A DNA stretch of 33,965 nt from a virus, in IMG/VR virus record IMGVR_UViG_3300033153_005200, positions 1 to 33,965 of that record, one strand, 5' to 3'. Both the position numbers and the translations under genes were made by a program. Positions 25,801 through 32,228 of this stretch are shown one piece after another. How positions within the stretch are numbered: position 1 is the first letter of the stretch; the number at the start of each line of letters is the position of its first letter. The notes beneath the pieces were generated by a model that worked only from the letters and a program-made list of their open reading frames with translations, made no database searches and had not been told where the DNA came from.

Positions 25801-25965
25801 ATGATTAAAGGTATTTTTATTGTTGGTGGTTTTACCAGAGATATCCTTCTTGAGAAAATTCCAAATGATGTAGATTATTTGGTTGTAGGTTACACAGTTG
25901 GTGAGTTCTTATCAAATCACATTGGAGCTATTCAAATTGCCAGAAAAATATCATGGCAGAGGTAA
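25801..25965 (+). CDS. Mini-protein resembling the head motif of CCA-adding nucleotidyltransferases
   Basis: The 54-residue product reads IFIVGGFTRDILLEKIPNDV near its start, followed by DYLVVG. The GG-x-x-R-D-x-L-L spacing followed by D-x-D is the nucleotidyltransferase signature of tRNA CCA-adding enzymes and bacterial poly(A) polymerases. The remaining hundreds of residues of such enzymes are missing; downstream frames do not continue the family. It has AGAGG 8 bases before the ATG, so it could be translated as a small protein. It may be a remnant, or a reduced domain doing something else. Confidence 0.55.
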   Translation: MIKGIFIVGGFTRDILLEKIPNDVDYLVVGYTVGEFLSNHIGAIQIARKISWQR

Positions 25966-26031
25966 AATCTGTTCTGAAATAATGATGAATCTGAGAACTT
26001 CAGAGTGGAAAAAGTTAAAAGGAGATTTAAA

Positions 26032-26295
26032 ATGAAAAAGATACTACTATTAATTACAGCAGCCATCCTAGCCTGTTCTACAGCCTTTGCAGAAGAGCAT
26101 GTAACCTATAATGACTATGACTACATCCGCTCCAGTAGCGTCTGCATAAGCGGTAGATTGTTTGTTATCACCTATTCTGGTAGTGGTTATAGTAATGCTA
26201 GAATGCTCTCAACAGTTCAAGTTATGGAAGTTAATGGCAAAGGGCAACTTGATTCTGTTAAGTGCTACAATCCTAAAAATCAATATGGTAGGTAA
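26032..26295 (+). CDS. Small exported protein with signal peptide
   Basis: The protein has 87 residues. It begins MKKILLLITAAILACSTAFA followed by EEHV, a typical signal peptide with a likely signal peptidase I site after AFA; ILAC is a poor lipobox, so a lipoprotein is less likely. The mature part is about 67 residues with Cys residues in SSVCISG and VKCYNP, which could form a disulphide. AGGAG precedes the ATG; a GTG at 26005 would put charged residues before the signal and is not used. Small exported phage proteins often alter the host envelope or block superinfection, but nothing here proves that. Confidence 0.7.
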   Translation: MKKILLLITAAILACSTAFAEEHVTYNDYDYIRSSSVCISGRLFVITYSGSGYSNARMLSTVQVMEVNGKGQLDSVKCYNPKNQYGR

Positions 26296-26297
26296 TT

Positions 26298-26477
26298 ATG
26301 GATTTTGAACTTTTGAATATATCTTTGTATTCTCATTATATCTGCTTTGGGCTCTTTAAAGTTGAATTTGGACTTGGAGATTGGATTGGCCATTTGTTAT
26401 TTTTTGAGTGGCATGAAGGTGATATTAATTGGGATTTCTTATTTTTAAATGGCTGTAAGCCAGATGCCTGTGGGTGA
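26298..26477 (+). CDS. Small aromatic-rich unknown protein (59 residues)
   Basis: The frame starts at the ATG two bases after the exported protein's stop, with GGTAGGT in front, and ends at TGA 26475-26477, three bases before the next gene. The product is rich in Phe, Trp, Leu and His (FGLGDWIGHLLFFEWHEGD) and acidic. I know no relatives. Close spacing on both sides suggests it is a translated member of the operon. Confidence 0.55.
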   Translation: MDFELLNISLYSHYICFGLFKVEFGLGDWIGHLLFFEWHEGDINWDFLFLNGCKPDACG

Positions 26478-26480
26478 ATA

Positions 26481-26951
26481 ATGAGTAAAGGATCAAGACA
26501 GAGTCTATGCATATTGGGAGCAATTAACAGCGGAATAGTCACTGTGTACCGCTTATATCCAGGCTTGGCTCCAAAGCTACTAGCAGATATAGAAAAAATA
26601 AATCAGCTGGTTTTAAAAGCATTCAGGGGATTTGATGACCACAAAGGTGATGATCAGAAAGTCTTAGATTTCCTAGTTGAGTGGGATGAATCACTATTAA
26701 AATCAGGGCTAAAAGATGAGATAAATTTGACAACAATGGTAGCTGTCAGCCAACAAGCTTGTCAAGAGATTTTAGGCAAGATCAGAAACAAAAATAAAGT
26801 TAGATTTGTTAGTGATATTATAGTAGAGTTAGATTCACTCGCATATCTTCTTCAAGAAGGATGCAGTGACAAACACATTATCCCTAAATTTGAAAAGGCT
26901 GATCTTATACTTGATTGCTTATTTGAAGTTATAAAATTTGATAAGAGGTAA
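26481..26951 (+). CDS. Unknown early protein (156 residues)
   Basis: The product is largely alpha-helical. It reads RQSLCILGAINSGIVTVYRL near the start, a DDHKGDDQKVLDFLVEWDES middle and FEKADLILDCLFEVIKFDKR at the end. I do not recognise a domain. There is no signal peptide or clear membrane segment. It begins three bases after the previous stop and is followed two bases later by the next gene, so it is one of a string of small early genes whose products often interfere with host functions. No specific role can be supported. Confidence 0.65.
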   Translation: MSKGSRQSLCILGAINSGIVTVYRLYPGLAPKLLADIEKINQLVLKAFRGFDDHKGDDQKVLDFLVEWDESLLKSGLKDEINLTTMVAVSQQACQEILGKIRNKNKVRFVSDIIVELDSLAYLLQEGCSDKHIIPKFEKADLILDCLFEVIKFDKR

Positions 26952-26953
26952 TT

Positions 26954-27295
26954 ATGAAAATTGAATTAGAAAGTAATAGTTGTTGTGTAACAACTATATG
27001 CCCAAATGGCAAAGGCCACATTGTAAGCTCAAATGAGTGCACAAAGTGTGATGATTATGAGCACAATTTTACAAAAGATGGAAAGAAGTATGTTGAGTGT
27101 TCATTCTCCTCCTTAGTATCAATAAAGAATCAAATTTCTGAAAGTGTTAAAACAATTGAAGCTGGATATGCTGATCTTTTTAAAGCTATTGAAGAACTTG
27201 ATAAATTCAAAGGTGGTGAGCATGATGATTTTTCAGCATTCATTCTATTCAAACTTACTAAGTTAGGCAAAACAATAGAAGAAATTGGAGGCTAA
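26954..27295 (+). CDS. Unknown early protein with Cys-rich N-terminus
   Basis: The protein has 113 residues. The first 35 residues contain Cys in SNSCCVTTICPNGKGHI and ECTKCDDYEHN, in two pairs that might bind zinc. A helical C-terminal half follows (LVSIKNQISESVKTIEAGYA and on). AGAGGTAATT precedes the ATG. I know no family; the domain order of a small zinc knuckle plus a coiled coil is what can be seen. Confidence 0.62.
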   Translation: MKIELESNSCCVTTICPNGKGHIVSSNECTKCDDYEHNFTKDGKKYVECSFSSLVSIKNQISESVKTIEAGYADLFKAIEELDKFKGGEHDDFSAFILFKLTKLGKTIEEIGG

Positions 27296-27364
27296 ATGAA
27301 ACAAACAATAGCAATTTTAACAGTGATTTTACTCAGTATTGACTGGGAACAACTTTTATTTTAA
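27296..27364 (+). CDS. Possible 22-residue hydrophobic micro-protein
   Basis: The frame MKQTIAILTVILLSIDWEQL plus two residues starts directly after the previous stop, with GGAGG four bases before the ATG. The hydrophobic core could span a membrane. Evidence is the ribosome site and position only, so it may be chance. Confidence 0.35.
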   Translation: MKQTIAILTVILLSIDWEQLLF

Positions 27365-27390
27365 GGACTAATTGTGAGTACAGAGGAAAG

Positions 27391-27510
27391 ATGTGGAATA
27401 ACTGCAAAAGAAAGCACAGCCCAGATTTACCAGAAACTGAACGCGCTGTTCTGGTCAGGTTGATTAGATTGCTCTTTGGAAAAAGAAGATTTTTAATAGG
27501 CATTAATTAA
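27391..27510 (+). CDS. Possible 39-residue basic protein
   Basis: The product reads MWNNCKRKHSPDLPETERAV at the start and is basic near the end (FGKRRF). The 'LPETERAVLV' part recalls the start of small phage DUF551-like proteins, but the match is too short to trust. AGAGG lies just before the ATG. It ends 15 bases before the methyltransferase gene. Confidence 0.4.
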   Translation: MWNNCKRKHSPDLPETERAVLVRLIRLLFGKRRFLIGIN

Positions 27511-27525
27511 ATATGGAGGCAACAG

Positions 27526-28524
27526 ATGAATGTACTGAGTTTATTTGATGGAATGAGTTGTGGAAGAGTAGCCCTTGAAAGGGTTGGGGTCACTGTGGGA
27601 AATTACTTTGCAAGTGAGATTGATAAACATGCCATCAAGGTGGCTACCGCTAACTACCCAGACATAATCCAACTAGGCGATATTTCAAAATGGCAAGAGT
27701 GGGATATTGATTTTGGTAGTATTGACCTATTGCTTGCAGGGTTCCCTTGCCAAGCGTGGAGCGTAGCAGGGAAGCAGAAAGGGGACAATGACCCCCGTGG
27801 GGCTTTAGTGCATGACCTAATTGCGGTATGGCAAAAGATTAAAGAGAAAAACCCCAATGTCAAGTTCCTCTTTGAAAATGTGAAGATGAAAAAGGAGTTC
27901 CTTGATTATATAAATGATCTTTTTGGTGTTGAGCCTATCTTGATTAACTCAGCATTACTGAGCGCACAGAACAGGAAAAGATATTACTGGACAAATATAG
28001 CAGACATTGACCAACCAGAAGATAAAGGCATTATGTTAAAAGATATTGTCCACAAGGGTGTTGATGTTGACGAGTACAAAGTACCACTAGATGATTCTTT
28101 TAAGCTGCTTGATAAGGAAGTTGAGAAAGGGAAGGTGGGATATTTCCACAAGGACAGCCAAACGAACAGGGTTTATTTTGTGCATGATAAAGCTGTTACA
28201 TTGTGTGGTTGTGCTGGAGGTGGTGCCACAAAGATGGGACAATATTTGTTTGGGTGTATTACCCCTGGTAGATTAAACAAACGGCAGAATGGGCAGAGAT
28301 TTAGCAAGGGGGAGAAATTCTACACCTTAACAGCCCAAGATAAACACGGCATTTTGACTGAGGGATATATCAGAAAACTAACACCCGTTGAGTGTGAACG
28401 ACTGCAAACACTTGATGATGGCTACACTGATAAAGGAGTTAGTAATGCCCAAAGATATAAGATGATCGGTAATGGATGGACTGTTTCGGTTATAGAACAT
28501 ATCTTTAAAACATTGCAAAAATGA
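27526..28524 (+). CDS. DNA (cytosine-5) methyltransferase
   Basis: The protein has 332 residues with the C5-methyltransferase motifs in order: I, LSLFDGMSCGRVALE (about 4-18); II-like SEID (30-33); IV with catalytic Cys75 in GFPCQAWS; VI, FENV (116-119); VIII, QNRKRYYW (148-155); IX, RKLTPVECERLQTL; X, RYKMIGNGWTVSVIEHI. The target-recognition region between VIII and IX is about 125 residues. It methylates cytosine using S-adenosylmethionine. No restriction endonuclease is encoded nearby, so it probably guards phage DNA from host restriction. Parts of it (27721-27810) are visibly richer in G and C than neighbours, suggesting separate origin. GGAGG precedes the ATG. Confidence 0.92.
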   Translation: MNVLSLFDGMSCGRVALERVGVTVGNYFASEIDKHAIKVATANYPDIIQLGDISKWQEWDIDFGSIDLLLAGFPCQAWSVAGKQKGDNDPRGALVHDLIAVWQKIKEKNPNVKFLFENVKMKKEFLDYINDLFGVEPILINSALLSAQNRKRYYWTNIADIDQPEDKGIMLKDIVHKGVDVDEYKVPLDDSFKLLDKEVEKGKVGYFHKDSQTNRVYFVHDKAVTLCGCAGGGATKMGQYLFGCITPGRLNKRQNGQRFSKGEKFYTLTAQDKHGILTEGYIRKLTPVECERLQTLDDGYTDKGVSNAQRYKMIGNGWTVSVIEHIFKTLQK

Positions 28525-28621
28525 CATAGGATAAGCCTTAAATTATTTTGATAGGCTTTTCCATAGAATGCCCTGATAACCTGCCAGCCATGGCAACTAA
28601 GAACTAATTGGAGCAAATAAA

Positions 28622-28660
28622 ATGAAAAGAAATACAATGCAAAACTTGCCTTATTCTTAG
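28622..28660 (+). CDS. Possible 12-residue leader peptide
   Basis: The sequence MKRNTMQNLPYS is preceded by GGAG eight bases before the ATG. It lies in the 295-base stretch between the methyltransferase and the next gene. It might be a leader peptide; chance is a real possibility. Confidence 0.25.
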   Translation: MKRNTMQNLPYS

Positions 28661-28681
28661 GCACAACTGAAGAGGGATAAA

Positions 28682-28723
28682 ATGACACACCAAGATATTC
28701 CAATTAAAATTAATTTTACATAA
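28682..28723 (+). CDS. Possible 13-residue leader peptide
   Basis: The sequence MTHQDIPIKINFT is preceded by AGAGGG five bases before the ATG and ends just before promoter-like sequence at 28738. Two such mini frames in a row with ribosome sites are noted; neither is proven. The rest of 28525-28819 shows no gene. Confidence 0.25.
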   Translation: MTHQDIPIKINFT

Positions 28724-28737
28724 GGCAAAAATAGTCC

Positions 28738-28766
28738 TTTACTTTACCTTATAAACATTATAAGAT
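28738..28766 (+). promoter_or_regulatory. Possible early promoter P2
   Basis: CCTTTACTT, as in P1 and P3, gives a TTTACT -35 (28738-28743). TAAGAT (28761-28766) sits 17 bases further; TATAAG at 28759-28764 is an alternative with 15 bases. The CAGAAAG element of P1 and P3 is missing. It would serve the gene at 28820. Confidence 0.5.
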
Positions 28767-28819
28767 GCTTTATCAATTAAATAAGGATATATCAATAACA
28801 AAAGCCTAGGAGGCACAAA

Positions 28820-29401
28820 ATGTCAGATCAAGATGAAGCTTATGAAGCGCCAGAAGTATCAAACATGGTCATTAAGTCAACCGATGCAAAAATGTATGGT
28901 TGGAAGCAAATCAAAGGCAAAGATGCAAAGCCCGCAGTTGAAGCTGTAGCTGGAAAATCCGCTATTGCTGCCATGACTGATGAAGATGGAAATGAAACCT
29001 CCCCAGCCCAGCCAGGTGTAAAAGCTGTTAAAGCACAAGATGCTGTTGAAGCAAAAATTGGTTGCCAGCATGTCCATGTCCAAGCAAAGACTATGGAGAT
29101 TCTTGATGAGTGTATTGCCCGTCTTGCAGCTTTAGGATTCCATTTTGCTGATACTGCTGCCCCTGCTGATACTGAGCATGGTGTTGGCATGTGGATCACC
29201 ATTGGCCCAGAGAAGGAAGATATGACTGCTCTTCGTCAAGCCTTTAAGCAGGTTAAAGGTAAAGAGCACTTCAATGCTCCTGGTCTTGCCATTATTAAAG
29301 AAGAAAAGAAGAAAGCAGCTGCAGAAGCCAAAGCAAAGAAGGATGCTGAAAAAGCTGCCGAAGGCTCTGGTGAAAATGAAGAAGCTGAAGGTGATGAGTA
29401 A
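28820..29401 (+). CDS. Unknown early protein (193 residues), possible ssDNA/replication-associated
   Basis: The product is an acidic protein with low-complexity ends. Residues 30-80 are rich in Ala, Val, Lys and Asp with repeated 'KDAKPAVEAVAGKSAI' and 'GVKAVKAQDAVEAK' strings, reading like near-repeats. The middle (about 85-150) looks folded: HVHVQAKTMEILDECIARLA, FHFADTAAP, GMWITIGPEKEDMTAL. The last 40 residues are a Lys/Glu/Ala tail ending EEAEGDE. I recognise no domain. A near-perfect GGAGGCACAAA precedes the ATG, so it should be strongly translated. A terminator hairpin follows directly. Confidence 0.65.
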   Translation: MSDQDEAYEAPEVSNMVIKSTDAKMYGWKQIKGKDAKPAVEAVAGKSAIAAMTDEDGNETSPAQPGVKAVKAQDAVEAKIGCQHVHVQAKTMEILDECIARLAALGFHFADTAAPADTEHGVGMWITIGPEKEDMTALRQAFKQVKGKEHFNAPGLAIIKEEKKKAAAEAKAKKDAEKAAEGSGENEEAEGDE

Positions 29402-29407
29402 AGGCTA

Positions 29408-29450
29408 ACATTCCAACTAGGTTAATCTCCCCTAGTTGGAGTGTTTGCTT
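29408..29450 (+). terminator. Strong hairpin terminator after the 193-residue gene
   Basis: ACATTCCAACTAGG (29408-29421) and CCTAGTTGGAGTGT (29431-29444) pair over 14 bp with one G-U around a nine-base loop. TTGCTT follows, giving a moderately good T tract. It starts seven bases after the stop. A second small hairpin TAGGTTA-GTG-TAGCCTA occupies 29455-29471. Confidence 0.72.
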
Positions 29451-29506
29451 TATATAGGTTAGTGTAGCCTAGTCCAAATATTCCAAGAGGGTGGGAAGCC
29501 CTATTG

Positions 29507-29620
29507 GTGGTTGTAGTTTAATTGGCAAAACTCATTGTTCGAACCTGAGATAATAACGAGGCAACATGCTAGTATATGCCACAGATATGATGAATGCAGA
29601 TTCAATTTCTGCCAACCACT
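29507..29620 (+). tRNA. tRNA-like gene with an interrupted anticodon arm (114 nt)
   Basis: A perfect 7-bp acceptor stem (GTGGTTG 29507-29513 with CAACCAC 29613-29619), T8 and A9, and a D arm (GTTT/AAAC, loop AATTGGCA with A14, G18G19 and A21) are followed by a perfect 5-bp T arm (GCAGA-TTCAATT-TCTGC, 29596-29612). The stretch between D and T arms is 64 bases, about 40 too long. CATTG (29533-29537) can pair with TGATG (29588-29592) as an anticodon stem, leaving a 50-base loop. If TTCGA is the 5' loop side the anticodon could be CGA (Ser), but this is uncertain. No CCA is encoded. It may be a tRNA with an insertion, a decayed tRNA, or a tRNA-like RNA. Confidence 0.5.
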
Positions 29621-29629
29621 TTTATTAAT

Positions 29630-29890
29630 ATGTGTACACATAAGCAAGCACAAAAATTAGCATATGCAGTTATGTATGATGCATTTAAAGATTTAGGGAA
29701 GGCAAAATTCAGAGAGAATGCAGTGGCATTCTTAACTGGAAATGAAGTTAATTTTTGGGCAGAACTTGTAGAAAGATCTCCAAAAGACATAAAAAGAAAA
29801 GCAAAAGAAATTTATAACAATCCAAAATTATTACCAGAAAAGCTAACAAGGACAGTATCCCACTCTGGGAGAAAGTCAAGATATTCTTAA
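29630..29890 (+). CDS. Unknown small basic protein (86 residues)
   Basis: The product is basic and helical: KQAQKLAYAVMYDAFKDLGK, FLTGNEVNFWAELVERSPKD, IKRKAKEIYNNPK. It might bind nucleic acid but has no recognised domain. An ATG at 29594 would extend it by 12 residues into the T arm of the tRNA-like gene, so the ATG at 29630 is preferred; no clear ribosome site precedes either. Its relation to the tRNA-like element is unknown. Confidence 0.5.
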   Translation: MCTHKQAQKLAYAVMYDAFKDLGKAKFRENAVAFLTGNEVNFWAELVERSPKDIKRKAKEIYNNPKLLPEKLTRTVSHSGRKSRYS

Positions 29891-29920
29891 TAAACATTTA
29901 TTTTAAATAAAAACAGTTTT

Positions 29921-29953
29921 GCCCTTTACTTTTATAATCAGAAAGACTATATT
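29921..29953 (+). promoter_or_regulatory. Early promoter P3
   Basis: TTTACT (29925-29930) and TATATT (29948-29953) are 17 bases apart. GCCCTTTACTT and CAGAAAG two bases before the -10 match P1 in sequence and spacing, so the two promoters share an element beyond the core boxes. It drives the gene at 30004. Confidence 0.7.
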
Positions 29954-30003
29954 GTTAATACAGGAAATGAAAAACTTAAAAACTTAAAAATGAGGAACTT
30001 AAA

Positions 30004-30405
30004 ATGAAAATCAACGAAACTTACAAAGCTCTTTCTGGACCAGAACTTGTTAAAGCCTATAATGAAATGGCAAAGAAGCTTGACAAGCCATCTGTAAAGC
30101 GGTTTGCTTCTCGTTCTGCTGGTATTAAAAGAGTTGAGAAATTAGCTTTAGAGCTTGGGGAAATCGAGAAGGCAGAAAGCCCTAAGAAAGAGAATAAAAC
30201 CTCTGACAAGCCTACTATCAGGATAAAAAAGTCTGCTATAAATAAGGTTAGAAGAACTAAAGGTGCTGTCCAAATGTGCCGTGAGGTTTTTTCAAGAAAT
30301 AATTGTGAAGGCTATACCCGCAAGCAATTTGTTGTTGATTGTGTTGAAGCTGGTGTTAAGAAAGCCACTGCCAGCAGGAATTGGCATTATGTTGGTGGTG
30401 AATAA
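30004..30405 (+). CDS. Unknown early protein, possible DNA-binding
   Basis: The protein has 133 residues and is basic. It begins with SGPELVKAYNEMAKKLDKPS and VKRFASRSAGIKRVEKLALE, a helical pattern I have seen at the start of several phage proteins of unknown function. A Lys/Pro-rich linker follows (KKENKTSDKPTIRIKK), then a second region, KGAVQMCREVFSRNNCEGYT and RKQFVVDCVEAGVKKATASR, reads like a winged-helix or helix-turn-helix unit. A role in phage gene control is possible. It lies behind promoter P3 with GAGGA before the ATG. Confidence 0.65.
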   Translation: MKINETYKALSGPELVKAYNEMAKKLDKPSVKRFASRSAGIKRVEKLALELGEIEKAESPKKENKTSDKPTIRIKKSAINKVRRTKGAVQMCREVFSRNNCEGYTRKQFVVDCVEAGVKKATASRNWHYVGGE

Positions 30406-30461
30406 AATATAGCCTGAGCAAGCCTCTTAACTGCTCATAAACTCAAAAGCGAGGAAATTAA

Positions 30462-30857
30462 ATGGAACAAGTTATACTTGATAATATGAGCTGGGAAGAA
30501 TTGGCCAGTGCTCATACAAAGGCAGCAGGCAATTTAGCTGCAGCAAAATCAGCTGAGATGCAACTAAGAATGCATATTTGTGACCAAGTCCTTTTAGATA
30601 AAATCAAAGGAGTTGCCCACAAAGTTATAGATGGCTTTGACTTTGCTGCTACAGCCAAGATCAATATGAGTATTGATAAGGAACTTCTTGAGAATCTTCT
30701 GCCTGATTTATCTGATACAGAGAAATTGTGCATCAGATATAAGCCAGAAGTAGTGGCAAAGACTTATAATGCTCTTGATTCTAAATCAAAACTACACTTA
30801 GCAGTGACAGCAAAGCCTGGCACACCATCATTAAAAATCAAACCAATAAAGGCGTAA
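30462..30857 (+). CDS. Unknown early protein of the recombination module (131 residues)
   Basis: The product is alpha-helical at the start (SWEELASAHTKAAGNLAAAK), then mixed: LLDKIKGVAHKVIDGFDFAA, ELLENLLPDLSDTEKLCIRY, KPEVVAKTYNALDSKSKLHL. The ending TAKPGTPSLKIKPIKA resembles the end of small phage proteins encoded before Sak4-like ATPases and PD-(D/E)XK nucleases. I give it no family name. GAGGAAATTAA precedes the ATG, and its stop sits one base before the next gene. Confidence 0.65.
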   Translation: MEQVILDNMSWEELASAHTKAAGNLAAAKSAEMQLRMHICDQVLLDKIKGVAHKVIDGFDFAATAKINMSIDKELLENLLPDLSDTEKLCIRYKPEVVAKTYNALDSKSKLHLAVTAKPGTPSLKIKPIKA

Positions 30858-30858
30858 A

Positions 30859-31131
30859 ATGTTTGGAAAAGGAAATAAATTCAAATTTGACCTTGGAGAC
30901 AAGACAAAAGATAAAATTACAGGATTTGTAGGGCTTGTAGTTTGCAGAACCCAGTGGCTAAATCAATGCAATACTTATGGGATTAGGTCTCAGACCCTGA
31001 AAGATGGTGCGCCAATTGAGCCTCAGTACTTTGATGAACCTCAAATGGAATTGGTGAAGGGAAAAGTGATGCCAAAGAATCAGCACACTGGTGGCCCAAA
31101 TGGACCTGTTCCACAAACAAACAGACTTTAA
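30859..31131 (+). CDS. Small unknown phage protein (90 residues)
   Basis: The product reads KFDLGDKTKDKITGFVGLVV, then CRTQWLNQCNTYGIRSQTL and FDEPQMELV. The 'LGDkVKD.iTGF.Giv..R..yl.GC..Y.i' pattern is common in small phage proteins, probably an SH3-like beta-barrel, whose function is unknown. It starts one base after the previous stop and ends nine bases before the Sak4-like gene, so it belongs to that operon. Confidence 0.7.
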   Translation: MFGKGNKFKFDLGDKTKDKITGFVGLVVCRTQWLNQCNTYGIRSQTLKDGAPIEPQYFDEPQMELVKGKVMPKNQHTGGPNGPVPQTNRL

Positions 31132-31140
31132 GGAGTAATC

Positions 31141-31827
31141 ATGGCAATTAAACTAACAACAACCGCAGAAGCAACGAAGCATGTCAAGTGCCTAACTTTC
31201 GGTGACTCTGGTACAGGTAAAACAACCCTGTGTAAAACTGCACCTAAACCTATTATTATCTGTGCTGAGCGTGGATTGTTGTCTCTCTCTGATGTTGATA
31301 TCCCTGTTATTGAGGTATCAAATATTGCAGATGTAGTTGAGGCTTATGAGTTTGTAACTGGTGAAGATGGGAAAGAATTTGAGACTGTCTGCCTTGATTC
31401 CATCTCTGATATTGCTGAGACTCTTCTAGCCAAACTCAAGGAAGAGTCAACAGATCCAAGACAAGCTTATGGCAAGTTGAATGACATGTGTGCAGATATC
31501 ATTAAGAAGTTCCGTGATATCCCAGACAAGCATGTCTATTTTACAGCTAAGAATAAGCGGATTGAAGATCAGTTCACTGGCATTACTTCTTGGCAACCAT
31601 CTATGCCTGGTCAGACTCTTGGGCCAGCATTACCTTACCTTTTTGATTTCGTTATTCCATTACGTATTGGTGTGACTCCTGAAAATGTGGAGTACCGCTA
31701 TCTTCAGACAAAGGCTGACATCCAGTATCTTGCCAAAGATCGTTCAGGAAAGCTTGAGCCTCAAGAGGAGCCAAACTTGGGGAAGCTATTTGCCAAGGCT
31801 CTTGACCCTAAAACAAAAAGAAAATAG
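31141..31827 (+). CDS. Sak4-like ATPase (AAA_24-type, RecA-related single-strand annealing protein)
   Basis: The protein has 228 residues. It has Walker A FGDSGTGKTTLCK (about 20-32), a Walker B-like FETVCLDSIS (80-89) and motifs KHVYFTAKNKRIEDQFTG and PSMPGQTLGPALPYLFDFV, typical of the AAA_24 family that includes phage Sak4 proteins. Sak4 proteins are small RecA-core ATPases that anneal single-stranded DNA with help from a phage SSB. The DUF669 gene downstream would be that partner, and a nuclease lies further on. AGGAG precedes the ATG. The assignment to Sak4 rather than another AAA_24 protein is by context. Confidence 0.8.
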   Translation: MAIKLTTTAEATKHVKCLTFGDSGTGKTTLCKTAPKPIIICAERGLLSLSDVDIPVIEVSNIADVVEAYEFVTGEDGKEFETVCLDSISDIAETLLAKLKEESTDPRQAYGKLNDMCADIIKKFRDIPDKHVYFTAKNKRIEDQFTGITSWQPSMPGQTLGPALPYLFDFVIPLRIGVTPENVEYRYLQTKADIQYLAKDRSGKLEPQEEPNLGKLFAKALDPKTKRK

Positions 31828-31859
31828 CCAATAAAGGCTAAAATATTTAAGGATAAAAT

Positions 31860-32228
31860 ATGAATAATTGTGAAGTTGTAGAAATTAATGGAATTGAATA
31901 TGTCAAGAAAGATTCAATTAAGAAACAAGCTAAGACACTAAAGGGGATGAAATATTGTATTGTGCGAACATATTCTGCAGGGGTTTTTGCTGGATATATA
32001 AAGAGTCACACAGGCAAGGAGGTTGTTGTCATAAATGCTAGGAGATTATGGCGGTGGTATGGTGCATCATCTCTTTCTCAGATGGCAATGGAAGGAACAA
32101 AGAAGCCAGATCAATGTAAATTTCCATGTGAAGTTGATTCAATTACTCTGACAGAAGCAATTGAAATTATTGAGTGCACAGAAGCAGCACAGGAATCAAT
32201 TAAAGGGGTGAAGATATGGCAGCAATAG
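31860..32228 (+). CDS. DUF6948-like protein
   Basis: The protein has 122 residues. The pattern KYCIVRTYSAGVFAGYIKS, then GKEVVVINARRLWRWYGASS, LSQMAMEG, and SITLTEAIEIIECTEAAQES matches what I recall as DUF6948, a domain of unknown function found in tailed phages. The tail KGVKIWQQ overlaps the start of the following repeat gene (32216) in another frame. Conserved Arg, Trp and Gly residues suggest a compact beta fold. The function is unknown. Confidence 0.7.
   Translation: MNNCEVVEINGIEYVKKDSIKKQAKTLKGMKYCIVRTYSAGVFAGYIKSHTGKEVVVINARRLWRWYGASSLSQMAMEGTKKPDQCKFPCEVDSITLTEAIEIIECTEAAQESIKGVKIWQQ

Noticed and set aside
27526-28524. Restriction-modification system
   Set aside because: No endonuclease or specificity gene lies next to the methyltransferase in this window.
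28533-28558. Terminator after the methyltransferase (AAGCCT...AGGCTT)
   Set aside because: Only six pairs around a 14-base loop and a short T run; too weak to list.
28840-29202. Minus-strand 120-residue frame opposite the 193-residue early gene
   Set aside because: It is opposite a gene with a strong ribosome site and the whole region is transcribed rightward.
29507-29620. tRNA with a group I intron
   Set aside because: The excess is only about 40 bases, far below the size of any self-splicing intron core.
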